Positions 1-8,283 of a DNA stretch of 36,571 nt are shown here, in pieces. Under the pieces are notes generated by a model. That model saw only the letters and a list, made by a program, of their open reading frames with translations, did not search any database and was not told the DNA's origin. Each line of letters opens with the position of its first letter. Position 1 is the first letter of the stretch. Both the position numbers and the translations under genes were made by a program. The DNA is from Scatosoma sp045632265. Its GTDB lineage: Bacteria; Bacillota; Clostridia; Christensenellales; Borkfalkiaceae. The stretch lies in the NCBI GenBank assembly GCA_045632265.1, contig JAZQWG010000035.1:1-36571 (forward strand). Reading direction: 5' to 3'.

Positions 1-2
1 GC

Positions 3-194
3 GTCTCACTTGTAGCGGATGAAAAGACTCTGTGCGAAAGATTATCAATGGATGTAGAAAGAGGTATTCGCTCTGAAGATGTAATTGAGAGAAGCATAGC
101 AAGAATACCGATGTATCAAACATTGGATACCATTATAATTGATACAAACGCAAAGGATGTGGCTGTGATTGCCAATGAGATTAAGCAGTTGTAA
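3..194 (+). CDS. C-terminal end of a P-loop kinase-like / AAA-type ATPase (5' truncated by window edge)
   Basis: Open from the window edge in frame 3, ending in TAA at 192-194 (63 codons visible). The visible residues (DEKTLCERL, then DVERGIR..DVIERSIARIP, then LDTIIIDT and a final EIKQL) resemble the lid and C-terminal helix of small bacterial nucleoside or shikimate-kinase-like P-loop ATPases, where the Arg-rich stretch closes over ATP. The Walker A part would lie outside the window, so the family call rests on the tail only. The gene is AT-rich with many AGA and ATA codons, like the following gene and unlike the genes after 1 kb. It ends 32 bases before the next start, so the two may be co-transcribed. 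Confidence 0.55.
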   Translation, partial: VSLVADEKTLCERLSMDVERGIRSEDVIERSIARIPMYQTLDTIIIDTNAKDVAVIANEIKQL

Positions 195-195
195 T

Positions 196-215
196 ACTGA
201 TAAATTCCAATTTGA
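196..215 (+). repeat. Direct repeat, left copy, flanking the GrpB gene
   Basis: ACTGATAAATTCCAATTTGA. It recurs at 783-802 with 16 of the first 18 positions identical, including an uninterrupted AAATTCCAATTT. The two copies bracket the GrpB-family gene with a 587-bp period, which suggests a cassette-like duplication or insertion footprint. Confidence 0.6.
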
Positions 216-226
216 CGGAGTGTATT

Positions 227-787
227 ATGGGAAAGAAATTATCAGAAATGAGTTTGGAAGAACTGTGGCAGTTGTTTCCCATCATTTTAACGAAACATCA
301 AGAGTGTTGGAAAGAATGGTATTCCAAGGAAGAAACCCTATTAAACAAAGTTCTTCCAAAAGCCCAAAGGATAAGTCATATAGGAAGCACGGCAGTTTCT
401 TCCATTTGGGCAAAGCCCATTATTGATATTCTCGTAGAGATTCCAAAAGAAAGAAACTTGTTTGATTATAAAGATTTGATTACCTATAACGGATATATTT
501 GTATGTCGGAAAGCGAAAAAGGATTGTCCTTTAATAAAGGGTACACAGAGAACGGCTTTGCCGAGAGAGTATTCCATTTGCATTTAAGACATTCGGGTGA
601 TAACAACGAATTGTATTTCAGGGATTATCTTAACGAGTTTCCCGATATTGCAAAAGAATATGAAAAATTAAAGCTCACGTTATGGAAAGAATACGAGCAT
701 AATCGAGATGCTTATACAAATGCTAAAACAGAGTTTGTGAAGAAATATACGGAAAAAGCAAAAGCTTTTTATGGTAATAGGTATTGA
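227..787 (+). CDS. GrpB family protein (nucleotidyltransferase-fold)
   Basis: A 186-residue protein of the GrpB/UPF0157 family. These are small nucleotidyltransferase-like proteins of unclear reaction, sometimes fused to dephospho-CoA kinase. The family signature is clear: RISHIGSTAV, then KPIIDILVEIP, and later GFAERVFHLHL with LYFRDYL. The ATG at 227 is chosen because a GGAG ribosome site lies at 217-220, six bases upstream; an in-frame TTG at 212 has no such site. The gene is AT-rich and uses AGA/ATA codons heavily, unlike the neighbouring mscS. It is bracketed by a direct repeat and followed by a dispersed repeat and a terminator, which suggests horizontal gain. Confidence 0.85.
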   Translation: MGKKLSEMSLEELWQLFPIILTKHQECWKEWYSKEETLLNKVLPKAQRISHIGSTAVSSIWAKPIIDILVEIPKERNLFDYKDLITYNGYICMSESEKGLSFNKGYTENGFAERVFHLHLRHSGDNNELYFRDYLNEFPDIAKEYEKLKLTLWKEYEHNRDAYTNAKTEFVKKYTEKAKAFYGNRY

Positions 788-802
788 CAAATTCCAATTT
801 AG
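783..802 (+). repeat. Direct repeat, right copy, flanking the GrpB gene
   Basis: ATTGACAAATTCCAATTTAG overlaps the GrpB stop codon (TGA 785-787) and matches 196-215. Confidence 0.6.
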
Positions 803-816
803 AGAGCATTTACAAC

Positions 817-839
817 GATTCGATTTAGGTTGGTTAAGG
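817..839 (+). repeat. Dispersed repeat, copy A
   Basis: A 23-bp sequence beginning GATTCGATTTAGGTTGG and ending TTAAGG. It is identical to the minus strand at 15854-15876 (copy B) and similar to 17401-17418 (copy C). It runs on into GTCACCA and directly into a terminator hairpin. Copy B likewise runs into TTACCA and a hairpin. The TTCGA core and (T)CACCA end resemble a tRNA 3' tail (compare tRNA-Glu, which ends TAAGGTCACCA), but no whole tRNA is present. Confidence 0.7.
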
Positions 840-848
840 GTCACCAGC

Positions 849-881
849 AAAAAAGACAAGCAAGACTGCTTGTCTTTTTTG
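849..881 (+). terminator. Rho-independent terminator after the GrpB gene
   Basis: A perfect 12-bp stem 851-862 / 867-878 (AAAAGACAAGCA with TGCTTGTCTTTT), loop AGAC, followed by T residues. Confidence 0.9.
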
Positions 882-927
882 CTTTTCCCCATGCTAATAA
901 AAATTAACTTATCCCCTATTGTTTATC

Positions 928-956
928 TTGCAAATTGTTTGCGCTTGTGTTATAAT
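928..956 (+). promoter_or_regulatory. Sigma-A promoter of mscS
   Basis: TTGCAA at 928-933, 17-bp spacer, TATAAT at 951-956. The gene starts 28 bases after the -10 box. Confidence 0.8.
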
Positions 957-984
957 AAAGAAAAAATATAAGGACGGAAAAATT

Positions 985-1800
985 ATGGATTGGAAAGCTT
1001 TTTGGAATACAATTCTTCAATGGACAGCTTCTACGGGCGTAAAAATTGTTATTGCACTTGTGGTGTGGTTTATCTCGTTTAGAATCATCAATTTGGTATC
1101 TCGCCGAATCGTAAAGAGAAGCGAAAAAGGAAAAGCAGACAAAACGGTTGTAAAAACGATTGTCACCATCTCGAAAGTAGCTTTGAAAGTGTTGGTTATC
1201 GTATCGCTTGTCGGTTATTTAGGCATCGACACCAGCGGGTTTACCGCATTGATTGCTTCCGTCGGCGTATGCGTGGGCTTGGCCGTCAACGGCGCATTGT
1301 CCAACCTTGCAGGCGGGGTTTTGCTGCTTTTGACAAGACCTTTCAAAATCGACGATTATATCGAAGCGCAAGGACAAGCGGGCACGGTTGTGGATATTCG
1401 TATCACCAACACCAAGCTTTTGACACCCGATCAAAAGGTGATTTATCTTCCTAACGGCGCTCTTGCCAACGGCGACATCGTAAATTACAGCGAAAACCCC
1501 ACCCGTCGTGTGGATTTCCTTTTCAGCGTTGGACACGAAGAAGATTTTGAAAAAGCAAAACAAATTATCACCGATATTTGCCTTGCACACGAACTCGTTT
1601 TGAAGGAAAACGAACCGTTTATTAGAGTGAAAGAATTAGGCAATTCGGGCGTGAACATCACCGCGCGCGTATGGTCGAAATCGGCTGATTACTGGACGGT
1701 GTATTTCGATATTACCGAACAAGTGAAAACGGCGTTTGATAAGGAAGGCATTCATATCCCCTACAATCAACTTGACGTACACATTAAAAACAAACAATAA
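985..1800 (+). CDS. mscS: Small-conductance mechanosensitive channel, MscS family
   Basis: A 271-residue inner-membrane channel that opens under membrane tension to release solutes during hypo-osmotic shock. N-terminal hydrophobic helices span about residues 15-40 and 65-90. The pore-lining TM3 is visible as the Gly/Ala-rich ASVGVCVGLAVNGALSNLAGG (about 97-117). The beta domain follows with FKIDDYIEAQGQAGTV, and a C-terminal alpha/beta domain ends near HIPYNQLDVHI. The length matches the E. coli MscS core. The ATG at 985 is preferred over upstream in-frame starts because AAGGACGG lies just before it and the upstream part overlaps the promoter. It is a monocistronic unit with its own promoter and terminator. 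Confidence 0.93.
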   Translation: MDWKAFWNTILQWTASTGVKIVIALVVWFISFRIINLVSRRIVKRSEKGKADKTVVKTIVTISKVALKVLVIVSLVGYLGIDTSGFTALIASVGVCVGLAVNGALSNLAGGVLLLLTRPFKIDDYIEAQGQAGTVVDIRITNTKLLTPDQKVIYLPNGALANGDIVNYSENPTRRVDFLFSVGHEEDFEKAKQIITDICLAHELVLKENEPFIRVKELGNSGVNITARVWSKSADYWTVYFDITEQVKTAFDKEGIHIPYNQLDVHIKNKQ

Positions 1801-1806
1801 AAACAT

Positions 1807-1842
1807 AAAGGATAGGCAACAACGCCTATCCTTTTATTTTTA
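1807..1842. terminator. Shared terminator between mscS and the convergent SGNH lipoprotein gene
   Basis: Stem AAAGGATAGGC 1807-1817 with GCCTATCCTTT 1824-1834, loop AACAAC, followed by a T-rich run on the plus strand. It lies between convergent stops at 1800 and 1843; its role on the minus strand is less certain because the A-run there is short. Confidence 0.8.
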
Positions 1843-3948
1843 TTATGCTACCGGATATACGCCACGGATATTATCAAACCATACCGAGCCTATCGTCCAA
1901 ACGTTCAAGTGCAAATACCCACTTACTTCGTCGTACGCCTTTAAGCCTTCACCGTTCCACGCTTGCGCGATTTCGATAAAGCGTTCGCTATCAAGTCTTA
2001 CAACGTTCACGCCCGCCGTTAAGGAATGTATTTCCACGCTATTCATATACAACACACCGGTACTTTCCGCATAGACGGTGAGTTCGATATAATCGTATTT
2101 AGCAATTTCTTGCAAGGTGGGAACTTTGCCCCTACGCACCAAGTACGCAAGCCACGTGGACCAACCGTTCATCGTACCCGTCACCGATTTTTCGCCTTCG
2201 ACAACGTGATTCGTAGAAGCCGTTAAACCCGTCACACCGTTCGTTTCGAAAGCCGTAGATACTTCGCAACCGTTCAACAAATCCGCCGTCGATTGCGTGT
2301 TTTCCACTTCGGGCATAGGCGCGTAATCGGGAAGTGTCCAAGCGGAGCTTGGCAAATATTTACGTTCGTACAAGATATTCAAAATTTGGTCTTTAATCGC
2401 TGCGCCGCCCGAAACGGTGGGATGCAAGCCGATTAAGTTAATATCGTTATGGTCGTGATCGGAAAGCGCAACGATTTGAATACGAGAGCCGTATTCTTCA
2501 AAGCCTTTCACCGCGTTGATAATGGGCGTTTGATAATCAATCGGCGTGGGCTTATAATACGCTATCAACGAATCACGAAGATTTTCATACGTATTCAAAA
2601 GTACTACGATTTTGGCGTTGGGAGCGTGTTCCAAAGCCTTGGAAATGAAATAACAATAGGACGGCAATACTTGGTTTTTATCTTCTTGCGTCCAACCGCT
2701 ATACTTCGCTTCCCCCAAAGGAGAAACGCCCCACGAATCGTTCGTTCCACCGAAAAGGAAGATCGTATCCACCGTGTTTTCTTCAAAGTACCCGTTTGCA
2801 ATCAATTCGTCAATGCGTTCCACAAACGAATCTTGCGGAGCTGCCGTCGTGCCGTACGTCGTGCCGCATACCGTTGAGCCCGAAACGCTGTTATTCATTA
2901 TCAAATTACTGTCCGTATTCGACAACACTTGTCCCCACCACGTTTCTTCCACTTTCGTCACGTCCGTAGCGGCAACGGGTTTTTCTGCGTAATAGTAAAA
3001 TCTATTATCGTGCAAATAGCCGTCAAAGGTAGAGTAGCTATCCCCGAAAATCATTACGTTGCCCAAATCAAGTTTTTCGTTATACACGCCCGACAAAGCG
3101 TCGAATCCTACCGAATAATCGCCCGTTCTTGCTTGCGATACGTCCACCGTAATATACGAAATAAAGCCTTCTTCTATCAACGTATCTACGTCCAAAACAA
3201 GCTCGTTCCAGCCATCGCGCATAATCGACGAAGCAAACGTTTGCGAGCCTATTGCAAAGGACGGAACTGCGCCGCTATACGTACTATCCCCAGGCACGTA
3301 CACGTCCAAACGAATTTCATCAAACAAGGCAAGTTTTTCTCTCGTCAACGGTTGCCCGTTTCTACGCATAGGAATTTCAACCGATACTTGCTTCGTGTAT
3401 TGCGCGCGATAAGACGCTTCACCTTGCGATTTCGCATAAACGTCGATAAACGAAACCTTGCTTGCGCCCGCCACAGCCGTCGCCGAAGATAAATCATCTA
3501 AAGCGTTTAGGGTGACAACCACAGGCCCGTCGTTGATTTCCCCGTCGTATAAAGGCGCATTGTAGGTGATAGGCGCGCAAAAATCGCCGTCCGAATATGC
3601 GCCTTCGCCTATCGCTTTTACTTTAATCGTATCGCCCGCTTGCAAAGTCACTTCACGCAAAGTCGTTTCCACTACTTCGCCGTCGTTGATTTGATAAGCA
3701 TAACGGCTTGCATACGCCACTTCGTCCCAACTTGCTACGTTTCTCTTTAAGGAAAGGGCTACGCTTCCAAGTTTGGTTGGCGTCACTTGTTGTTGCGAGT
3801 TTTCTAATCCGTCACCGTCTTTGGGTGGCGTCACTTGTTGTTGCGAGTTTGCTAATCCGTCACCGTCTTTCGTTTGGCAAGAAGCCAACGGAAGCGTGAG
3901 CGCCACGCAACACAATACGCCTATTACACCGAATTTTATTTTTTTCAT
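1843..3948 (-). CDS. Exported SGNH/GDSL-family hydrolase lipoprotein
   Basis: A 701-residue lipoprotein. The signal peptide ends in the lipobox LASC (Cys about 24). Next come two 16-residue tandem repeats (KDGDGL.NSQQQVTP), probably a flexible surface linker, then a beta-sandwich-like region (about 60-290), then an SGNH hydrolase domain. Block I is GDSYST (nucleophile Ser) and block III is GGTND; the block V His sits in GLHPTVSGG. The position three residues before that His is not Asp as in the usual DxxHP. A C-terminal carbohydrate-binding-like region (about 560-701) follows. Such enzymes usually remove acyl groups from polysaccharides. A shorter paralogue is encoded at 19050-19769. RBS AAAAGGGG precedes the ATG. 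The exact substrate cannot be read from sequence. Confidence 0.85.
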   Translation of the reverse strand: MKKIKFGVIGVLCCVALTLPLASCQTKDGDGLANSQQQVTPPKDGDGLENSQQQVTPTKLGSVALSLKRNVASWDEVAYASRYAYQINDGEVVETTLREVTLQAGDTIKVKAIGEGAYSDGDFCAPITYNAPLYDGEINDGPVVVTLNALDDLSSATAVAGASKVSFIDVYAKSQGEASYRAQYTKQVSVEIPMRRNGQPLTREKLALFDEIRLDVYVPGDSTYSGAVPSFAIGSQTFASSIMRDGWNELVLDVDTLIEEGFISYITVDVSQARTGDYSVGFDALSGVYNEKLDLGNVMIFGDSYSTFDGYLHDNRFYYYAEKPVAATDVTKVEETWWGQVLSNTDSNLIMNNSVSGSTVCGTTYGTTAAPQDSFVERIDELIANGYFEENTVDTIFLFGGTNDSWGVSPLGEAKYSGWTQEDKNQVLPSYCYFISKALEHAPNAKIVVLLNTYENLRDSLIAYYKPTPIDYQTPIINAVKGFEEYGSRIQIVALSDHDHNDINLIGLHPTVSGGAAIKDQILNILYERKYLPSSAWTLPDYAPMPEVENTQSTADLLNGCEVSTAFETNGVTGLTASTNHVVEGEKSVTGTMNGWSTWLAYLVRRGKVPTLQEIAKYDYIELTVYAESTGVLYMNSVEIHSLTAGVNVVRLDSERFIEIAQAWNGEGLKAYDEVSGYLHLNVWTIGSVWFDNIRGVYPVA
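3779..3874 (-). repeat. Two 48-bp tandem repeats inside the SGNH lipoprotein gene
   Basis: Two in-frame 48-bp units (3779-3826, 3827-3874) encode the 16-residue linker repeat just after the lipobox. The copies differ at only a few positions, so copy number may vary between strains. Confidence 0.85.
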
Positions 3949-3976
3949 AATAAAACCCCTTTTCGTTGGTACTATA

Positions 3977-4006
3977 ACTATACCACAAAAGTATAGCCTT
4001 TGTCAA
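3977..4006 (-). promoter_or_regulatory. Promoter of the SGNH lipoprotein gene
   Basis: On the minus strand TTGACA (4001-4006), 18-bp spacer, TATAGT (3977-3982). A second TATAGT follows at 3971-3976. Confidence 0.65.
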
Positions 4007-4035
4007 ATGGTATTTTTGTTTTTTAATTATAAGGA

Positions 4036-4064
4036 ACTACCCGCCCAAATATCGGGCGGGTAGT
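4036..4064 (-). terminator. Hairpin after hydA
   Basis: Perfect 11-bp stem ACTACCCGCCC 4036-4046 with 4054-4064, seven bases past the hydA stop. The T-run is weak, so this may act as an mRNA 3' end stabiliser as much as a terminator. Confidence 0.65.
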
Positions 4065-4070
4065 ATTGAT

Positions 4071-5837
4071 TTAGTTGCTAAATTTTTCTCTCGATGCGTA
4101 CGTGGTATGCAATAATTCGTGAGATTTATGAGAGTTGGGCTCGCCCAAGTATTCTTCGTACAACTTAATAATTTGGGGATTTTTGTGCGATACGCGAAGT
4201 GCTTTCGATTCGTCTTCTTGATACAAAGCCGCCGCACGTTTTGCCTTATACGTATCCAAAATGTCTGCATCTTCGTTAGGCAAGAAACAAGGTTTTACGT
4301 ACGGTTGACCGCCACCTGCTACGCAACCGCCGGGGCAACCCATGATTTCGATGAAATGATATTTACTCGTACCTGCGCGGATTTCGTCAAGCAATACTTT
4401 CGCGTTTTTCATACCGTGCGCAACCGCTACGTTTATTTGCATACCGCCAAGCGTGTAGCTTGCTTCTTTAATACCAGCAAAGCCACGAACTTCTTGAAGT
4501 TCTACCTTCGCAAGTTCTTCACCCGTAAGTTTATACGCCGCCGTACGAAGCGCCGCTTCCATTACGCCGCCCGTCGTACCGAAGATTACGCCTGCGCCCG
4601 TGTAGTCGCCTACAACGTCGTTATCGAATTCGCTATCGGGCAACTTCGTGAAGTTGATACCCGAGCGTTTGATAAGTTTGCCAAGTTCTCTCGTCGTGAG
4701 TACGGCATCTACGTCTTGCAAACCGTTCACCGAAAGTTCGGGACGGTCCTTTTCGTATTTCTTTGCCGTACAAGGCATAATCGAAACAACGAACATATCT
4801 TTCGGATTGATACCGTTCTTTTCGCAATAATAGCTCTTCAAAATTGCGCCGAACATTTCGTGGGGAGATTTGCAGGAAGACAAGTGACCGAGCAAATCGC
4901 CGTAGTTATATTCCGCATAGTTTACCCAGCCGGGCGAGCAAGACGTAATCATGGGCAATTTACCACCGTCTTTTACTCTACCAAGCAATTCGGTTGCCTC
5001 TTCCATAATCGTCAAGTCAGCAGCGAAGTTGGTGTCGAACACTTTCTTAAAGCCAAGGCGTTTGAGTGCGGAAACCATCTTACCCGTGACAAGCGAGCCG
5101 ATAGGCATACCAAATTCTTCGCCGAGCGCCGCGCGAACAGCGGGAGCCGTTTGAACGACTACGTATTTGCCTGCTTTCATCGCTTCGTCCACTTTTGCAA
5201 TTTCGCTCACTTCCATAAGCGCGCCCGTGGGACATACGCTTACGCATTGACCGCAAAGGATACAAGGGGATTTTGCGAAGCTTCTATTTTCTGCGGGAGC
5301 AACAATCGTTTCAAAGCCACGCTTTTCAAAGCCGAGAATGCCCAAACCATGTGCGTTTTTGCATCTTTCAACGCATCTACCGCAAAGAATACATTTGGAC
5401 GTATCACGGGTGATAGACGGGCTGATTTTATCCACCGTCACTTTCGTTTGTGCGCCTTCATATACGTTATCTCTTGCGCCCGTAATTTTTGCAACGTGCA
5501 ACAATTCGCAATTGCCGTTCTTGTCGCATTGTTGACAATTTTTATTGTGGTTAGAAAGAAGCAATTCCACCGACGTACGTCTTGCTGCCGTTGCTTTGGG
5601 GGAAGAAATGGTGATTTCCATGCCTTCCGCAACGGGATATACGCACGATGCAACAAGCCCTCTTGCGCCCGTAGCTTCTACCAAGCATACACGGCACGAG
5701 CCTTTCGAGCATTCGCCGTGGTTAAACGCGCAAAGGGACGGGATTTCAAAACCGCAAGCTTTCGCTGCTTCCAAAATAGTCAAGCCTGCTTCTACTTCAA
5801 AGGGTACGCCTTCAATTTTAATATTCACTTTTGCCAT
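4071..5837 (-). CDS. hydA: NADH-linked [FeFe] hydrogenase catalytic subunit
   Basis: A 588-residue cytoplasmic subunit that reduces protons to H2 at the H-cluster. Domains in order: [2Fe-2S] ferredoxin fold (Cys36, 48, 51, 65); His-ligated [4Fe-4S] motif HNKNCQQCDKNGNC (about 96-110); two [4Fe-4S] motifs CILCGRCVERC and CILCGQCVSVCPTGA; then the H-domain. H-domain motifs are TSCSPGW (Cys300), MPCTAKK (Cys356) and EIMGCPGGCVAGGGQP. The first motif has Cys-Ser rather than the Cys-Cys of monomeric clostridial enzymes, which I recall as common in multisubunit NADH-linked forms. It lacks the extra C-terminal [2Fe-2S] domain seen in some longer homologues. It is last in hydC-hydB-hydA, 13 bases after hydB with a GGAGGGG-like RBS. 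It may be electron-bifurcating (NADH plus ferredoxin); this is inference. Confidence 0.95.
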   Translation of the reverse strand: MAKVNIKIEGVPFEVEAGLTILEAAKACGFEIPSLCAFNHGECSKGSCRVCLVEATGARGLVASCVYPVAEGMEITISSPKATAARRTSVELLLSNHNKNCQQCDKNGNCELLHVAKITGARDNVYEGAQTKVTVDKISPSITRDTSKCILCGRCVERCKNAHGLGILGFEKRGFETIVAPAENRSFAKSPCILCGQCVSVCPTGALMEVSEIAKVDEAMKAGKYVVVQTAPAVRAALGEEFGMPIGSLVTGKMVSALKRLGFKKVFDTNFAADLTIMEEATELLGRVKDGGKLPMITSCSPGWVNYAEYNYGDLLGHLSSCKSPHEMFGAILKSYYCEKNGINPKDMFVVSIMPCTAKKYEKDRPELSVNGLQDVDAVLTTRELGKLIKRSGINFTKLPDSEFDNDVVGDYTGAGVIFGTTGGVMEAALRTAAYKLTGEELAKVELQEVRGFAGIKEASYTLGGMQINVAVAHGMKNAKVLLDEIRAGTSKYHFIEIMGCPGGCVAGGGQPYVKPCFLPNEDADILDTYKAKRAAALYQEDESKALRVSHKNPQIIKLYEEYLGEPNSHKSHELLHTTYASREKFSN

Positions 5838-5850
5838 ACCTATCCCCTCC

Positions 5851-7734
5851 TTATTTCTTCACGATTGCCTTGAACTTACAAGATGCGATACACATACCGC
5901 ACTTGATACACTTGCTTTGGTCAATCGTGTATGCGGGCAATTTCTTGCCAGGAGCAATATAATCCGTCTTGATAAATGCGTTTGCGGGGCACGCTCTTAC
6001 ACACATACCACAGCCAAAACACTTATCCTTTTCAATTTCGTATTGCATCAAGTTCTTACAAATATGCGCGGGGCATTTTTTATCAACGATGTGCGCAACG
6101 TATTCGTCACGGAAATGCTTGAGCGTGGAAAGAACGGGGTTGGGAGCCGTTTGACCAAGACCGCAAAGAGAGTTGCTCTTGATGTTTTGCGCCAAATCTT
6201 CAAGCTCGTCCAAATCCTTAAGCGTAGCTTTGCCGTCCGTGATACGCGTGAGAATTTCAAGCATACGTTTCGTACCGATTCTGCAAGGGGTGCATTTACC
6301 GCAAGATTCGTCGCAGATGAATTCCATATAGAATTTTGCAACGTCAACCATACAGTTGTCTTCGTCCATGACGATAGCGCCGCCCGAGCCCATCATCGAG
6401 CCACGAGCAACAAGGTTATCGAAGTCGATTTCCGCATCCAAGTCTTCTTCCGTCAAGCAACCGCCCGAAGGACCGCCCGTTTGGATTGCCTTGAATTTCT
6501 TGCCGTTAGGGATACCGCCGCCAATGTCGTAGATAAGTTCACGCAAGGTCGTACCCATAGGGATTTCTACAAGACCTACGTTGTTGATTTTGCCGCCGAG
6601 TGCGAATACTTTCGTACCCTTCGAGCGAGCCGTACCAAGGCTTGCAAACGCATCCTTGCCTTCTCTTAAAATGTAGGGAATACAAGCAAGCGATTCTACG
6701 TTGTTAATGATGGTAGGCTTGTCCCAAAGACCTTTCACAGCAGGGAAAGGAGGACGAGGACGAGGCATACCACGTTGACCTTCAATCGAGTTCAAAAGCG
6801 CCGTTTCTTCGCCGCATACGAACGCACCCGCGCCAAGACGGATGTGCACTCTAAACGAGAAGTCCGTGCCCAAAATGTTGTCGCCCAAAAGGCCAAGTTC
6901 TTCCGCTTGTTGAACAGCAAGTTTCAATCTATTTACCGCAATAGGATATTCCGCACGAACGTAGAAATAACCGTTTTGTGCGCCGATCGCATAACCTGCA
7001 ATCATCATACCTTCGATTACGGCAAGAGGGTTGCCTTCCAAAATGGAACGGTCCATGAACGCACCGGGGTCCCCTTCGTCGCCGTTGCAAACTACGTACT
7101 TTTCCCCTTCCGGTTGTGCGTACGCAAATTGCCATTTTCTACCCGTGGGGAAGCCGCCGCCACCACGACCACGAAGCCCCGAATCAAGTACTTCTTGGAT
7201 AACCGCTTCTCTGCCCATTTGCAATGCTTTTGCAAGGCCTTGGAAAGCGCCCGCACCAAGGCTTTCTTCGATGTTTTCGGGGTTAATGCTACCGCAGCCG
7301 TGCAATGCGATACGAACTTGTTTTTTGTAGAAGTTGATATCTTCTTGCTTGGTCACTTTTTGTGTCGTGTTGGGGTCAACGTAAAGCAATCTTTCAATCG
7401 TTTCCCCGCCGATGATATCCTTTTCAATAATTTCCTTTACGTCTTCCACTTGCACAAGACGATAAAGCGTATCTTCGGGATAAATTTTTACGAACGGACC
7501 TTGCGAGCAGAAGCCAAAGCAACCTACTTGGTTTACCGTCACCTTGTCGCCAAGGTTATGTACTTCCACCAAACGTTCGATTTCTTTCGTGATTTCGTCC
7601 GAGCGGGAAGAAAGACAGCCCGTACCACCGCAAAGAACGATGTGACGTTTGCCGTCGTTGCCCGTGAATTTTGCATCCAAACAAGAAGCGCATTTTGCGC
7701 TCGCTTGATTAAGTTCTTCAAAAGTCTTAATCAT
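5851..7734 (-). CDS. hydB: [FeFe] hydrogenase NADH/FMN subunit (NuoF-like)
   Basis: A 627-residue subunit that takes electrons from NADH via FMN and passes them to HydA. It has an N-terminal thioredoxin-like [2Fe-2S] domain (CGGTGC, later CFGFC; about 35-80), then the NuoF core with the FMN/NADH loop GRGGGGFPTGRKW (about 190-205) and GDEGDPGAFMDR. An SLBB-type segment follows, then the [4Fe-4S] motif ESCGKCTPCRIG (about 480). Two C-terminal ferredoxin clusters (CFGCGMCVRACP and CIKCGMCIASC, about 570-620) end the protein. This matches HydB/HndC architecture in length and order. The start overlaps the hydC stop by one base (TAATG), suggesting translational coupling. Confidence 0.95.
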   Translation of the reverse strand: MIKTFEELNQASAKCASCLDAKFTGNDGKRHIVLCGGTGCLSSRSDEITKEIERLVEVHNLGDKVTVNQVGCFGFCSQGPFVKIYPEDTLYRLVQVEDVKEIIEKDIIGGETIERLLYVDPNTTQKVTKQEDINFYKKQVRIALHGCGSINPENIEESLGAGAFQGLAKALQMGREAVIQEVLDSGLRGRGGGGFPTGRKWQFAYAQPEGEKYVVCNGDEGDPGAFMDRSILEGNPLAVIEGMMIAGYAIGAQNGYFYVRAEYPIAVNRLKLAVQQAEELGLLGDNILGTDFSFRVHIRLGAGAFVCGEETALLNSIEGQRGMPRPRPPFPAVKGLWDKPTIINNVESLACIPYILREGKDAFASLGTARSKGTKVFALGGKINNVGLVEIPMGTTLRELIYDIGGGIPNGKKFKAIQTGGPSGGCLTEEDLDAEIDFDNLVARGSMMGSGGAIVMDEDNCMVDVAKFYMEFICDESCGKCTPCRIGTKRMLEILTRITDGKATLKDLDELEDLAQNIKSNSLCGLGQTAPNPVLSTLKHFRDEYVAHIVDKKCPAHICKNLMQYEIEKDKCFGCGMCVRACPANAFIKTDYIAPGKKLPAYTIDQSKCIKCGMCIASCKFKAIVKK

Positions 7735-8222
7735 TATGCGTTTGCCTCCATGTCTTTATATTCTTGGACGATTTTAGGAACTACGTCCACCGTCAATTTG
7801 GGATATACTTTGCCGTTAATCGTAACAGCGGGTGCAATACCGCACGCACCGATACAACGAAGAGCGTCCAACGTAAACAAGCCGTCCGCCGACGTTTCGC
7901 CCGGTTTAATACCGATAATTTCGGAGAATTTATCAATGATTTGTTGCGCGCCTTTAACGTAGCACGCCGTACCCATACATACCCCGATGACGTATTTCCC
8001 CTTTGGTTGCAACGAGAAGAAGGAATAGAAGGTGACTACCCCGTAAATATCCGCAACGGATACCCCCGTTCTTTGAGAAACAATCTCTTGCACTTCCAAA
8101 GGAATATAGCCGTATTCCTTTTGAATATCACTTAAAATCATCATGAGCGGCGTTTTTTCTTCAATGTATCTATCGCAGATTTCATTGATTTTCTTCACTG
8201 CCGCGTCTTGCAAATGCGCCAT
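7734..8222 (-). CDS. hydC: [FeFe] hydrogenase NuoE-like [2Fe-2S] subunit
   Basis: A 162-residue thioredoxin-fold subunit with one [2Fe-2S] cluster bound by Cys82, Cys87, Cys123 and Cys127 (CMGTAC and CIGAC), the standard NuoE/HydC pattern. The N-terminal helical bundle (to about residue 70) docks on the NuoF-like subunit in this family. It is first in the hydCBA operon, with AAGGAGG upstream of the ATG and a candidate promoter at 8256-8283. No hydrogenase maturation genes (hydE, hydF, hydG) are in this window. Confidence 0.95.
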   Translation of the reverse strand: MAHLQDAAVKKINEICDRYIEEKTPLMMILSDIQKEYGYIPLEVQEIVSQRTGVSVADIYGVVTFYSFFSLQPKGKYVIGVCMGTACYVKGAQQIIDKFSEIIGIKPGETSADGLFTLDALRCIGACGIAPAVTINGKVYPKLTVDVVPKIVQEYKDMEANA

Positions 8223-8255
8223 ACGTGTCCTCCTTAATTAGACAAAATATCTCAT

Positions 8256-8283
8256 TGTATATATCATACCATTTTTTGGTCAA
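8256..8283 (-). promoter_or_regulatory. Candidate promoter of hydCBA
   Basis: Minus strand TTGACC (8278-8283), 16-bp spacer, TATACA (8256-8261). The region is AT-rich; no clear Rex-type palindrome was seen. Confidence 0.55.

Noticed and set aside
196..860. Integron attC site after the GrpB gene
   Set aside because: The GGTTAAGG stretch superficially resembles a GTTRRRY core, but the last base does not fit and no paired, inverted attC core is present.
4933..4953. TSCSPGW instead of TSCCPGW in the hydrogenase H-cluster motif
   Set aside because: Looked like loss of a key Cys, but I recall this variant as common in multisubunit NADH-linked [FeFe] hydrogenases, so it is not treated as a defect.
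4119..7962. Long plus-strand open frames opposite hydA and hydB
   Set aside because: They arise from codon bias of the real genes; the translated products are Arg/Phe/His-rich with no recognisable domain.
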